64,000 nucleotides of DNA from Blastobasis lacticolella (taxonomy: Eukaryota; Arthropoda; Insecta; Lepidoptera; Blastobasidae), in assembly GCA_905147135.1 (NCBI GenBank), contig LR990059.1:16763001-16827000 (forward strand), read 5' to 3'. Shown piece after piece: positions 30,701 to 41,782 of this stretch (position 1 is its first letter; each line of letters begins with the position of its first letter). The notes under the pieces are model-generated. The model saw nothing but the letters and a program-made list of their open reading frames with translations, made no database searches and was not told the origin of the DNA. A program made the translations under genes and the position numbers.

Positions 30701-33700
30701 CACGGAGTAAACCAAAGCCACATGGTACATGATGAGAATTGATGAGAAGCCAATAGAGAGAGGTGCTAATAATTTAGAATTTGGAAAAAACACGTTGGGA
30801 GACCACAGCGACAGCTGCGTGTCTTGTAAAACTAAGAAATGTGTCTCGATGATATTACATGGTGCTGTCGAAGCCAAATTTTTACTCTAAATTATTGTAT
30901 TTAGCTATTGCAGTGTGTGATGCCAAATACACCGCTAAGCGGCCAATGAAAAACAAACATACAGCCATATTAAAGTTGGTAATGAACAGAAGACAAATAT
31001 CAACCTACCAAAAACCGGTATTAAAGGAGCTAACGTTGCTATGCGCGTCTATAGAGACGCTAGCCCATCTTATACTAGTTTTGGGTACGTTGATATTACT
31101 TGGTACCTTTAATATTTCGAACAAAATAATAATACTTTAATGCAGATATAAGAAAAAAATTATCTGTCCAGACAATTTTAACGAATTTGGATTCGACAGC
31201 ATAAAAATCTAAATACGAGATGCACATAATTTGAACTGCGATTTAATACTACAATTATTCAATTGGTTGGAATGGTAGGCCGACCATCGGGTTCAGGTAA
31301 TTTGCTCAAATCAAATTCCTGTAAATAATGCATATAAACGGTACATAAGTACATGGATCAAGAGAGATGGGCAGAGTAGTCCGGGTGCTTGTACTTTACC
31401 TGATTTACCTTTCAATTTCCACACAGGCTTGCGTGGTTTTACCGTCAAATAGTAGGTGGTGCTCCAATATTAATATCGGACTACCCCGCATCTCTTCATT
31501 CAAATACCGCCTAAGCAATGACAGCCAACCCGATGACCGACGATTCCATCCGCTTCATACGTGCCGGTCAATTTTGTACCAACTAACCGAGATTACACAA
31601 TTTTTAAGTTACTGTTTATGTTCAGCAGCAACCATAGAGTCCAAAATACCTTGCTCGTACAAACTAAGTACATGCATAATATTCACTTAATAAAGTAAGA
31701 AATTGGACGAATCGACACATACAGAACACTGTCAGCGACCTTCAATAACCGTCACGTATGTAGCGTGACGATTCATGGTGGACCTGAACTGACAGTGGTT
31801 TTGTTTATTTAACAAAACAGTTTCTAAATTTCTAAAAACAACTCTAGATTTTAATTGGAGAATAAAGAATAGATCCTGAACGAATCCAGCATAAAAATAC
31901 ACAGATTATTACAACAAAATATGTCTAATAACCAACATCATCCATCACCACCGTCAGATAGTTCCACCACCAACCGTCGTATTCTCTTTTAGGATACTAA
32001 AGCAACGCAATATTGTTATAATGTTTTTGTTGTGTTTCATAGCAATTATGGTGTGCCGTTTCTGTGTGTAAATTGAATGTCTCTATTTCAATATCTAAGA
32101 TGGGGTGCAATTAGATCACACTAGTTTTAAGGCGCAGTCAATATGTTGTTATTGTGGGTAGCTCTATTGTTTTTGTGTTGTACATTATATAATGTACAAC
32201 ACAAAAAGCCAAAGCCAAGTTATGATGACTAACCGTAAATAGTTACTGAATTTTTGTGCGGAATCGCGCAATCATTATGGTCTTTTATATCGTTTAGGAC
32301 TAAACTCATGCCGTGTCTTTGTAACACAGTTCCTTCGTAAAAAGGCCCAGTGATACTACCGTGACGTTATTTTTCACCCATCTCTAGCTCTTATTTCGAG
32401 AAAAGTTCGTGAGAGACCGTCCGTATTAGCAAAAACATCATGTGATATATACCCAGGTGTATGTGGGGATCAAAGTCCGTATCCGGGGTAGGTAGAGACC
32501 ACCCGCGGTCTCAAGGTGGTCACCGCCTACCCCTACGGGAAAAGGCCCATGTATCCAGTGTGTTTATGTAAGGGAGTCAAACTCTATATCCAGGGTAGGC
32601 AGAGACCATTCCACTCGCGGTCTCATGGTGGTCTCCGCCTACCTACCCCTACGGGAAAAACCTGCGATATAATGTATGCATGTATCCGGTGTGTGTGTAT
32701 GTCCTTCGGTAGGTAAATGTCACTGTATCCGGAGTGTGTGTGTGGGGGGTCAAAGTCCGTATCCAGGATAGGCAGAGACCACGTCATCCCGTCATCTTAT
32801 GGTCCCGGCCTACCCCTATAAGTGTTCCTATAGTTTTGAGTTAATGCATGTATCCAGTAAGTGTCCGAGTGTGTATGTAAGGCTGGAGCTGCTGTCTCAC
32901 CCAGTCCGACTTGTCCGATGGGGCCGAACACGGTTTGTGGCTCCTGCGAGGGCATCGGGAAGTACGCGGCGCCGAGCGGCGCGGCGGGCAGCGCGGTGGG
33001 CAGTGCCAGCCCTAGGACTCCGTGCTTTACGAGTAGGGCGAGAGCTGCTGCGATCTCGGCCACACCGGCCTCTGAGTAGCCCGATTGCCGGAGGGCCACC
33101 TGTACGCGACAAGCAGAGTTGTAGGGACCATTAACCTGTCCACATTACACGTAGCCGAGGCCAATGTTGTGGAATGAACCACCTGGAGAGGTTTTCCCTA
33201 GAGAGTACACCATGCGAGTTCTTCAAGAAAGGTGTGAAATGGTTTTGAGTGTTTTGACGGGGCCGGCAACGCGTTGGTGATGCCCCTGGTATTGCAAACG
33301 TCCATACGCTGCGGTGACTGCTTACCATCAGGCATGCCGTAAGCTTGTTTGCCACATTCGTGTAAAATAAAAACTTAGTGCGGTGAGCGACAGCGTGCCT
33401 AATCCGACTATCTTGCGCTATATCGCGATAAAGCCGCCCTGCTAAACAATACTTGGAAACAGACTCCCGACGGCATGACGGAAACCCAGAACGAACCCGA
33501 ACGTCAAGCGTGGTCCAAGCCTTCATTTCTCAACGTCAGCATAATACTCATTATTATGCTGGACACAGACACTAAAGGAGGAGAACAAGTTATTAGTAGC
33601 TGAACGTAAGATCTTCTGGAAGATTCTGGTGTGAACAAAGGGAGAGGACGGCACGTGAAAAAGGAGGAAAAACGAGGAGATGGAACAGCTGAGCAACGTA

Positions 33701-36700
33701 GAGAGGATGGGGGAAGATCGCGCCGTAAGGAGAGCATAATTTGGGTCGGCCGAGCGGACGTCGACCGGTCGAGCGACCCAGATATCGCTGGATGGATGAA
33801 GTCCTAAAAGACCTGCATGCACTGGACATCTTCGATGGGAAGGCGATCTCTGGTGTCGAAGGAGGAGCACAGTAAGGAAGTATTAAAACAACCACCAACC
33901 TTGATCTGATCAAGCGTATGCTGTGTCAGCGGCGCCGGTGGCTGGGAGCCCGGCGGCGCCAGCGACAGCGACAGCGACAACGCGCCTAAAGTACCGCCGA
34001 CAACGCCCGCACAGCCCGCCACGCCCGACGCCCCGTTCACTAGCACCGAGCCCACGGAGCCCACGCCGTGGTTCTGGAAGGGATGGGGTTTTGAAGGGGG
34101 GGTACAGAGGCACAAACTTATCTGACCCGGTGGTTAAAGGTGGAATTGATGCGCTTATTAGATTTGACTAAATTCACATTAGCCATAAAGAGACTTTTGT
34201 TAACACCAATGGACAAATAAATGAATTTAATTTCAATTCAGAATCAAAAAGCGTGAGAGCAAATCAATGTGGAATGTATTACTCATAGAACAACGTCCAT
34301 TTTTGTATTAGTTGTATTTGTATTATGTTACGCGTCGTTCCGTTTTTCGAAAGCCGTGATACAAAAATTTACCTTATTTCATTGGCAATACATTCCACTT
34401 TGATTTGCTCTCACGTTTTTTGCCTCTGCATTTAGGCTACTGAATTTAGTAAAATGTAATAAAGGCGTGTCGCCATTTTGAAATGTCTTGTCAATAAGGG
34501 TTTTCACGATTTCAGAGGGCGCTAGTGAGGCGTAAGGTCTGTTGTCAAAACATTGCCGTGCAAATTGAAGACAACTACTGTAAATTAACGAATCCATTCC
34601 ATCCAATAACAGGGCCTTATTTTGATATCAGACCTCACATCTCAGTAGCGCCATCTCGTGGATTTTTGAATCGCACAAATCCTCATTGGAAAAACAGCAC
34701 CGGTATCACCGGGTCATTAAGTTTGTTGCACTAGAGCTTGTGGTTGGATGCGAAGCGAGAAGCCACGATCGCAAAATGACGTCTGCACGCAAAATTTTTA
34801 GGGTACGTCACAAAAGTTGGTTTCATTTAAAAAATGAAAGGAATGGTATGAATTTACGGTTCTTTTTTTAAATTTTATTTTTCTTGATATCTACTGAGGA
34901 TGTATTGGGATTTAGTCATGACATTTTCAACAATTTGCATTTTGCGAGATCCCAGTCTGTCATTTTGCGAATGTGGCATTCCGCATTGTGCTGATACATT
35001 GCAATTGTAGCTGTAAGTTGGTGATAGAAGATAGATTGGTCAGAACAGTGGCAGTGTAAGCTGTAAGGCGTCAGCGGTGATGTTCAGGGCTGCCTGCGCA
35101 CGAGACCAACCGTACTATGACTGAGTTGAAACTAGTTTTTTATACCTACAGCCTACCATTAAGTACAAACACACTCCCATCTGCATTACTAAGGCTAAGA
35201 AGAGTTACAATTTGCGATCCTATCCCGCCTACAGCCTATGGCGGAGAACTATACAGGTAGCCACCAAGCCAGTAGATGTCTCTACAATCCAATCCTAGTA
35301 GGATCCTAATAATATTTCGATGGATGTTTGTCAGTCTTTCATGTGAAGACTATTGAACAGTAAGTAGTAGGTTTAACAGTATCTGGTGAAGCATTTAAAA
35401 TAAGCTTCAATGTCTGTGGAGATTACATGATACAGTTACTTTACTATTTTGTCTACAGATTTTTACTACTGTTTTTAGTTAGACTCTTCAGGCATGAATT
35501 TGACCATGGAATTAATGAACCAGTCTAACCGCTGTAAACTAAATAGTCCCTCATCCCTCCCTACCCGACCCGGTGGCCAAAACTGGAACAAAGTGTCGCC
35601 ATTTTGAAATATTTTCATTTTGTTTGTGTGTATTTGTTAGTCTGTATAATTTAGTGTGCACACTTCTTTCTTGTCAACAACAGCGACGCCATTACCAGCG
35701 GGGCTATTGGCTAACTCAGTTGACAACTGTATTTGACACTAGATAATTCTACACCACGTCATCTACGTTGAAAACTGCCAATAGCGTCTACCAAATTAGA
35801 GTAGTGTCAGATTTTTTTATGTCAAATTCAGTTGTCCACTGAGATAGCCGATAGGCCCTCTGGTCAGATAAGTTTGTGGCACTGTACGGGGCTGTGACGC
35901 GTGTGAATATTGTGACTACAATCAGGAAACACCCAACACTTTGTGACATTCACGGTCTGCATTATTAGGGGACGGGGTACGGTGTCGCCTAAGTTCAACA
36001 ACTTCCACGTTTGGGAGAGTATCTGGAGCAAAACAGTTCTTTGGGTGATACCCGTGCTATTATCTGGGCTCGGTCGCCTAAAATACAAGTACAGACGATG
36101 GCATGGCATATGGCGATGGATGAGAGGCTACGGATTGTCTTAGATGTTTAATTATTTGTTACCTTTGTCTGTAACTGTAATTGTTATTGTGTCGTGGTGT
36201 GCTATGTGTAATAAATGTCTTTTCTTTCTTTCTTTCGATGGAACCACCGATAAGGGTGACTCCATACCTGGTTCTTGACCTACATACAACCTAGCAGAAG
36301 TATTTCTAGCTGGAGTCGTACCCGAACGGAACGGAACGGATTCACGGTCTGCATTATATAACACACATTATATACACAGACCTTGACGCATTATTTTAAG
36401 AGTCTGTTATCAATATGAATGTGGTTATAATGCGCTATAAATAAACGGCCATGATCTTCGTTGGATTATCAAGATGACTTGAACGCAAACTGAGTGTCAC
36501 AAAATATACACTTACGTACAAATCTTAACACAATAGTAATTTTAAAAAAACCGTTTTATTGCCTAGGGCACACGGATGGACAGTCCACCTAATGGAAAGC
36601 GGCCACCGCAATCCAGGACATCTTCAATCTTAGAGGAGTTTATCCCGAGACTATTTAACCGGTCTCAGGTTCCATTCAGGTACGACACCAGCCAGAAATG

Positions 36701-39700
36701 ATTTTGCAAGGGCGTATGTATGTAGGTCACATCAGCAAGAACCAGCAGCCGTACCGCCGATCTCCGATAGTACGCCGCCATCTTCATGCAATTAAGTGAG
36801 ATCCAATCGCAGCAAACCAGAGAAGAACTGTCTTGCTGCGACTGGTTTAAACTCAATTGCATCTAAATGCAGTTTCCGACGTCTGTGCTTGTGTTTTGAG
36901 CAGCTAAGTCTCAGGGTCCCCAAGACTAAAGTAATGCAACTTCATATAGGAGTCAAGTCTCGTGAGCAGCAGCAAGCGATAGTAAGGAGACGACCGTTGG
37001 CCACTCTCTGGCGACCAGAACGGCCTTTGGCTGATAGAGAAGGTCTGAGCGTTGGTTTGGGGTGTGCCAGGGTACCGCTACAAAATTATAACGCTTCTAA
37101 TCAATCATCTATGTAAGAGTAGCTGTTTCTACCAAATGACTGGTAGTATATATATTCTTTATTGTACATAAAACAATGTAACATCGTTAGAACTTAAACA
37201 TAGTTTACAAAGGCGAGCTTATCTCTGCAAGAGATCTCTTCCAGCCAACCTGAAAGGTGTGGAAGCGATATCACGGGTACTTGAACCATCAGCTATTCGT
37301 GATGGAATGCTATGGAGGTATATACTACCTAAGGTTTTCTTGTCTTTCTCTTCGTTATGTCCACTGAATGAGCTAACATAGTAACAAATAAAGTCGCAAT
37401 AATTCTAATTTAGAGAATTTCTTCCGAGAGGTTTGTAGATAATATAGGGTGATTTTTATAGGCGGAGAACTTTACATTGAAATAAAACAAAGATAATTGT
37501 CTTTCCAATAAAGCTAGTTTCACTGGTATGAAATACTATTTCTTTCTTTCAAACAAAACTCTTATCAAATGAAGTAGGTACAAAAAAATCATTAGTTTCT
37601 TAGTTACTATTGAATAAACTCCGGGATACTGTTTGTGCTTTTCACGACAACTGTGGTTTATTTTATAATCGACGAAACTTGGAATTCATTACAATATTGC
37701 ACAATACAAACGTAGCTTAGTTCGTGATAAACGGTTTTTATCTTTATTTGTCGAAGCAATAAAATATGTAATTGTCGCTGCTGTTTGCACCCTATTACGG
37801 TAAGTATTTGCTACAATTGTGTGACAATGATAAGCATTCACATATTTAATTTATGATATTTACATTTCTGTTTCTGTACAGCCTAACAAAATGTTCCTAC
37901 CTAACATACCTATTCGTGAACTCCTATGTTTTCTACATCGGAAGGAGTAATAGCAAAAATGCATCTTGGAAACTCTACTACTCTTTATTATGCGGTGTTA
38001 CCCTGTTGCTACCTGGGAATTAACCGCATTCGTTAAAAGATTGGGACCTAACATACTGCCCTGTGGAACCCCAGTACCCCCAACACATTCGCTAAAAGAT
38101 TGGGACCTAACATACTGCCCTGTGGAACCCCAGTACCCCCAACACATTCGCTAAAAGATTGGGACCTAACATACTGCCCTGTGGAACCCCGGTACCCTCA
38201 ATCCATTCGTTAAAAGATTAGGACCTAACATACTGCCTTGGGGAACCCCAGTACCCCGACACACCCGAACCACCGCTCAGTGGTTACTAGCCAAGCTTAA
38301 TTACTGGCCGGACCCGGGCCTCGCGGGGACCAAAATCGCCCGTGTTGTGGGCGCGTGCGTCGCCATGTCACCTCCGTCACCTCTGAGCTGGGTACGGCGT
38401 ACGGCGATCCTGTCGGGTTGTAGTTGGCGACTGGGCCCGCGACGTCCGCATACGACACGTTGGGACACGACCCGGACTGGGGGTCGTCGACCACCTTCTG
38501 CAGGATCATCAGACACGCCTTCTTGTTGGGCTCCTTGTCGCCTGGAATGGGGGAATAGTTTGTTGTTATAGCAATAATGGAGGTTACATTTCGTTGTAAA
38601 AGCCTATGCAGTAGCTATTTCAGATCGCTGCTGTAGATCCAGCATGGCTAGCACAAGTGCGCAGTTGTGCGCAATAGGCGACAAAGGCGCAACATAGATA
38701 TTGCTATCTCTTTCATCTTAGTATTGAGAGAAGGAATCAAACGCTCTCTCGCGGCGAGAGATGTGGCGCGTGCACATCTGTGCTAGCCGTGCTGGCTAAA
38801 CAGAAGGTACTGTGACAGAAAAAATCGGATAACTCCCGACCGAAGTCGGTTCATTCGTTCGGGAGCTACGTAAACAGTTACACAGATACATACGTCAAAG
38901 TTATAAAATTCCTTTTTTTTTGCCGGGATTTATAAAGAAACTACGGATAAGGCGCTGTCCAAATTGCAATGCTCTTGCGACCATGGTCGTGCGACGGGCG
39001 ACATCCGACATCAAAACCGCCCGTCGCAATATCATTGTCACACGACCGTTGCCAATTAGGACCAGTTTACCGAACCAATTCATTACAATATTCAAACGCA
39101 ATCGAGTTTCGGATAAAAACTGCCATCGCTGACGCCGCCAAATTGCGTCGTTTCCCGGGAGAAATTAAATTAGTGTAAAAATTCGTTAGCGGGAATAAAG
39201 GGCTGCTTTTTAATCCGCGGCGCGCTGTCAAATTTTCATGATTAATTATTCAGTGAATTTAAAAAAAGACTGACAAGGTTATTTAGGTTACAAAGCGGTG
39301 GGATGGTCGAGAAAAAATGTCGAAAAATGTTAAAAAATTAACCGTTGACGGATCTTTCATTCAAAGCATCATAAACGTTCAGTCAACATCAAATATGTCT
39401 TAATGTTAAAAAAATCAGCTACGTTTTTCTCCTATTCCTAAATTATTAAAAAGCTATTTTAGTTAAATAACTGTTTGACGTTATTCACTTGGCCTTACCC
39501 GATCGTGTAAATTTCGTGTAAAGTTCCGAAGCTCATAGACTTCTACCTTCTGAACACTAGTCACTGCTTCATTTTAACAGGTTTTGGTTTTTTTTTAATA
39601 TAATCTACCCATTTCTATGGAAATGCAGCCTGTACGATTCTTTCCTTTTCTTTGACATTTGACTTAGTTATAGTGCGTCAGGTGTAAAGTAATTGAGAAT

Positions 39701-39967
39701 TATTCTTTCGGTGCGGTCGATTCTTTCGGCCTCGTTGACTTCGATCCGTTCGGCGCGTCGACTCGGATAAGTGTGCTTTAGTTTCAAATATGTATCTTGT
39801 AATTCTGACTCACCCACGACGGTGATGCAACGCTCCTGCAGCGAGAGCTCCTTGGCCTTCTGCGAGATTTGTACGTAGCTGCCGCTCTGCTCCTTTATCT
39901 GCTTTATGTAGTTCCCGCCCTTTCCGATTATCATGCCCGCCGTCGAATTCGGCACCAGGATCTTCAC
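27574..39967 (-). CDS. ps: pasilla/Nova-type KH splicing factor, 3' half (6 exons)
   Basis: Exons in order: 39967-39814, 38541-38381, 34073-33900, 33099-32901, 28390-28238, 27797-27574. Every junction is GT-AG and every phase matches, giving 354 codons and a stop. Exon A holds most of KH2 ([24 protein letters not shown]); exon B finishes it (ACLMILQKV). The linker includes [22 protein letters not shown] and KHGVLGLAL, as in Nova and pasilla. KH3 is split over the last two exons ([39 protein letters not shown]). Nova/pasilla proteins bind YCAY RNA clusters in the nucleus and control alternative splicing. KH1 and the N-terminus are not found between 40 and 64 kb, so the gene is 5'-partial here. 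The introns hold many repeats. Confidence 0.93.
28238..28390 (-). CDS. ps: pasilla exon with first part of KH3
   Basis: 153 nt. The preferred acceptor CGCTTCGCCCCCCAG ends at 28391. An alternative acceptor GCTGTGTCCGCAG ends at 28457 and is exactly 22 codons further upstream in the same phase. The 28391 site is preferred because third-position GC is very high after it and lower before it. Encodes [23 protein letters not shown] and [13 protein letters not shown]; donor G|GTGAGG. Confidence 0.85.
28560..29756. other. pasilla intron, unassigned
   Basis: Intronic sequence between the KH3 exon and the linker exons. I see no further exon or clear repeat family here. Confidence 0.4.
29757..29815 (+). 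repeat. short piece of the 41783 repeat family
   Basis: Reads TTTTTATTATCCAGGCATG, then TGACCGCTATCTCACCTGGT, matching the start of 41783-42120. Confidence 0.5.
29975..30170 (-). repeat. dispersed repeat family A, inverted
   Basis: Reverse complement of the blocks listed at 8845: CATCATCATCACC, CACTGCAGGACTTCGGGCC, CCACGAAAGGGGAGGTCATT, GGCGGGTTGGAGATCGCAGT and GATGCTGCTGCCC. Confidence 0.75.
30521..30640. mobile_element. palindromic MITE
   Basis: Arms TTTCACTATCACCTCCTAA and (reversed) TTAGGGAGTGATGGTGAAA pair, followed by TTTAAGTGAC opposite GTCACTTAATAAG. About 120 bp, non-coding, in the pasilla intron. Confidence 0.65.
31000..31095. repeat. short palindromic repeat (GCGTCTATAGAGACGC)
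   Basis: Carries TTAAAGGAGCTAACGTTGC, TATGCGCGTCTATAGAGACG and TTATACTAGTTTTGGGTA. An inverted relative lies at 63020-63110. The GCGTCTATAGAGACGC core is itself a perfect palindrome. Confidence 0.6.
32461..32830. repeat. three tandem copies of a 'GTAGGCAGAGACCA' unit
   Basis: Units begin near 32466, 32576 and 32749 with (G)TCAAAGTCCGTATCC-like text. Each continues GGGTAGGCAGAGACCA ... TGGTCTCCGCCTACC, an internal inverted repeat, then CCCCTACGGGAAAA. Single pieces of the same family lie at 41355-41400, 50570-50640 and 58318-58340. The array ends only 70 bases downstream of a pasilla splice donor (32900). Confidence 0.7.
32901..33099 (-). CDS. ps: pasilla linker exon (LRQSGYSE...KHGVLGL)
   Basis: 199 nt, phase 0 in, phase 1 out. 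Acceptor GTCGCGTACAG ends at 33100; donor G|GTGAGA at 32900. Encodes [28 protein letters not shown] and [11 protein letters not shown], matching the conserved Nova segment before KH3. Confidence 0.9.
33255..33375 (+). repeat. GGCTGCGGTGAC-family repeat, near complete
   Basis: Same blocks as 2036-2157: GGCAACGCGTTGGTGATGCC, TATTGCAAACG, CTGCGGTGACTGCTTACC, GCCGTAAGCTTGTTTGCC. Lies in the pasilla intron next to the 33099 exon. Confidence 0.75.
33690..33860 (+). pseudogene. LINE ORF2 C-terminal fragment with frameshift
   Basis: Plus-strand reading gives [11 protein letters not shown], then after a one-base shift [20 protein letters not shown] and LKDLHALDI. The RMxxDRxxRR ... GRRxxGRPRxRWxDEV pattern is the region after RT in several LINE clades. 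It lies antisense in the pasilla intron, starting about 40 bases from the donor at 33899. Confidence 0.65.
33900..34073 (-). CDS. ps: pasilla linker exon (Ala/Gly/Ser-rich)
   Basis: 174 nt, phase 0 at both ends. The acceptor has a strong pyrimidine tract and ends CCATCCCTTCCAG; the donor is AAG|GTTGGT, weaker than consensus. Encodes [25 protein letters not shown] and TQHTLDQIK. The DQI(K/N) end running into VALR is characteristic of the Nova family. A LINE fragment begins about 40 bases beyond the donor. Confidence 0.85.
34246..34421. mobile_element. MITE with about 35-bp terminal inverted repeats
   Basis: Left AAAAAGCGTGAGAGCAAATC, then GTGGAATGTATT. Right AATACATTCCAC, then GATTTGCTCTCACGTTTTT. 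About 176 bp, non-coding, in the pasilla intron. Confidence 0.75.
34500..34668. mobile_element. imperfect palindromic MITE
   Basis: Left arm CACGATTTCAGAGGGCGCTA, then GTGAGGCGTAAGGTCTG. Right arm TCAGACCTCACATCTCAG, then TAGCGCCATCTCGTGG. One arm of the same family (GGCCTTATTTTGACAGCAG, CAGTAGCGCCATG) occurs alone at 30350-30400. Confidence 0.55.
35701..35858. mobile_element. palindromic MITE, GGGCTATTGGCTA ends
   Basis: Left GGGCTATTGGCTAACTCAG, TTGACAACTG, TTTGACAC. Right GTCAAATTCAG, TTGTCCACTGAGATAGCC, GATAGGCCC. The arms pair along most of 158 bp. Pasilla intron. Confidence 0.7.
36030..36240 (+). mobile_element. LINE-like 3' end with (CTTT)n tail
   Basis: A GTAACTGTAATTGTTATTGT block, then AATAAATGTCTTTTCTTTCTTTC. 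An AATAAA followed by a short tandem tail suggests a retroposed 3' end. No coding part is recognised. Confidence 0.35.
36554..36650 (+). repeat. TTTTATTGCCTAGG SINE-like repeat (family B)
   Basis: TTTTATTGCCTAGGGCACAC, GGATGGACAGTCCACC, TAATGGAAAGCGGCCACCG, then TCCAGGACATCTTCAA. Other copies: 40992, 41171, 48285, and more distantly 49665 and 52401. Confidence 0.65.
36660..38030. other. pasilla intron, unassigned
   Basis: No exon or clear repeat is supported in this stretch. Confidence 0.4.
38035..38268 (-). repeat. four tandem 59-bp units derived from a reverse-transcriptase motif
   Basis: Four head-to-tail units of 59 bp, the first three nearly identical and the fourth diverged. On the minus strand each unit contains GGGGTTCCACAGGGCAGTAT and then GTTAGGTCCCAAT, which translates to [12 protein letters not shown], the conserved RT block of LINE ORF2 proteins. 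As 59 is not a multiple of three, successive units fall in different frames. No other RT sequence surrounds it. It sits in the pasilla intron about 110 bases from the 38381 donor. Confidence 0.85.
38381..38541 (-). CDS. ps: pasilla exon finishing KH2
   Basis: Acceptor CCCCCATTCCAG ends at 38542. Two base entry completes a Gly codon, then [19 protein letters not shown] and [20 protein letters not shown]. The 3' end is uncertain: GAG|GTGACG at 38380 and GAG|GTGACA at 38371 are both in phase 0 and differ by three codons (VTE). Read-through would add about 28 residues to a TAA at 38297. Confidence 0.85.
38646..38788. mobile_element. palindromic MITE, GCTAGCACAA termini
   Basis: Begins GGCTAGCACAAG and ends CTGTGCTAGCC; internal TTGCTATCTCTTTC and CTCTCTCGCGGCGAGAG match the element at 9528-9669 in the opposite orientation. 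It lies close to the acceptor of pasilla's 38541 exon. Confidence 0.65.
39814..39967 (-). CDS. ps: pasilla exon with KH2 core
   Basis: 154 nt, phase 0 in, phase 1 out. Acceptor CGTCTTCCGCAG ends at 39968; donor G|GTGAGT at 39813. Encodes the GxxG loop (GKGG) of KH2 and LQERCITVV. The preceding exon should end in phase 0. Confidence 0.93.
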
Positions 39968-40991
39968 CTGCGGAAGACGATGGTTCAGCTTTAATATCAT
40001 GGTTATAGGTCATAGTATTCCTTATTTATGAAACAGCATATTAAAGATGTTACAGAATACGTTTTGGAAACTGTTTGATCCGCCCAATGGCATTTATGAT
40101 TATGTACTTCATGGGCATAATATGTTTTACAGAATTTCAATTCTCTTAATGAAATAAAATTACATTGTCATTATAATAAATAATAATGTCAATCATAATA
40201 ATTCCTCGTTTATCATTCAAAAATTCAAAGTCTATTATTTTCCGATCGACAGATCTAAATCATAAAACAGATTGACATTTCAATAAAAAACATAAAATTA
40301 AAAAATACACACTTAAATTAAATAATGAGAAACAATGAATCTTAATATTAAACAAAAAATATTTTGTGAAATGTGAAATCAATTACCGCAATTGCATTTT
40401 GTTATCACAAGCACGTGTAAATTGTCATAGCATGAATTATATGTTTCTATAATGCGGAACACATTTAAATATTGAGTTATCCGTGTGGACGTTTTAAAAT
40501 AAATGTGCATAATTCTTATTCAAATACCGCTACGCTATCACAGTTTCTAACCTACCAGTATGATAATATTAAATGTACCTAACTCTGAAGGACTTATAGA
40601 AGTCATAGCCGATATTAAATTTGCCATACATATTTATGAAAAGAATGTTGCCGATCGCATTGTCTGCTTATTAAATTGGAATAATCTTTTTTGAGCGTAT
40701 CTATTTGACATTTGGCTATTATAATGAAATACGAATATTTTGCTGTTGCTGGACATAGGCGTAGAAAGAGGGGGGGCCGGGTGGGCCATGCCCAACCCAG
40801 AATAGCCTTATGCCCAGCCCAGGATGGGGTGCTCACTGCCTGAACATTGGCGATTGACTCGGCTTCATCGGCCACCTCAGGGGCCAGGCCCCCCGTGGAA
40901 AATAGCCCTAGATACGCCAATGTTGCTGGATAGTAATCCAGACAATTCGATCATCAATGTATGCTTAAAGAATTGTTCTCGGACATGTCTT

Positions 40992-41080
40992 TTTTTTTAT
41001 TGCCTAGGGAAGGACACGGACGGACGGGCCAGCTGATGGAATAGGGCCACCGTCGTCTAGGACTTCTGCAACCTAAGGGG
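40992..41080 (+). repeat. family B SINE-like repeat
   Basis: TTTTATTGCCTAGGGAAGGA, GGACGGACGGGCCAGCTGATGG, GGGCCACCGTCGTC, GGACTTCTGCAACC. A truncated second copy (TTTTATTGCGTTAAAGAGCA...GGAAAGAGGCC) follows at 41171-41235. Confidence 0.65.
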
Positions 41081-41782
41081 TTATTTTATTAGAACGCTGT
41101 GACGAGTGAGTGACTATTTAAAATTCGGTTGATTTCGTTTCTACTACATCGTATCGTCTTATTATTGTTCATTTTTTTTTATTGCGTTAAAGAGCACACG
41201 GGCGGGGATGGTTCCCCTCATGGAAAGAGGCCAAAGTAAAGTACGATTTGAAACTATAAATTACTAATATAAACTTGATACTTTATCGTCAAGAATAAAA
41301 AGAGATTAATGAAAAGAATTGTGGATATGTGTCGGGAGTTGTGTCAGGACAGAGCAAAGTGGCGGTCCATAGTCTCTGCCTGTCCCTCAGGCGTGAGCTT
41401 TATGTATGTATGTTTATCGTCCGCTCGTTCAGACAAACGATGCATAAACAACCGCTCGAAGTTTTGTATGCACAAGTATTTTCTATAAAAGGGAATAAAC
41501 CACAACGGTAAACCGCTTACGTTGTGCCACGGCACGTGTACTAATCTTGTTAGGCTATTGTCAAGAGACCCTCGCAGGGTGGATGTTTGCCTTCCGGCGA
41601 TCAAACTTTTAGACTTGGCATTACGTAACGAAATACATTTGCTCTTTGTTTGTTGTCATTCCCGTTCGCTGACAGTCTATCACGAGACTCTTACGTTCCT
41701 GTTAGCTGACATTCCCTTGGTACGGATGTGAAAACTTCCGCAGAATGATTTTTCTTTCAAGTAAAACATATGTAGACGTATT

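Noticed and set aside
32797..33099. Long version of the [10 protein letters not shown] exon continuing past 32901
   Set aside because: The GGTGAGA donor at 32900 gives the phase needed by the KH3 exon, and the text after it is low-complexity intron.
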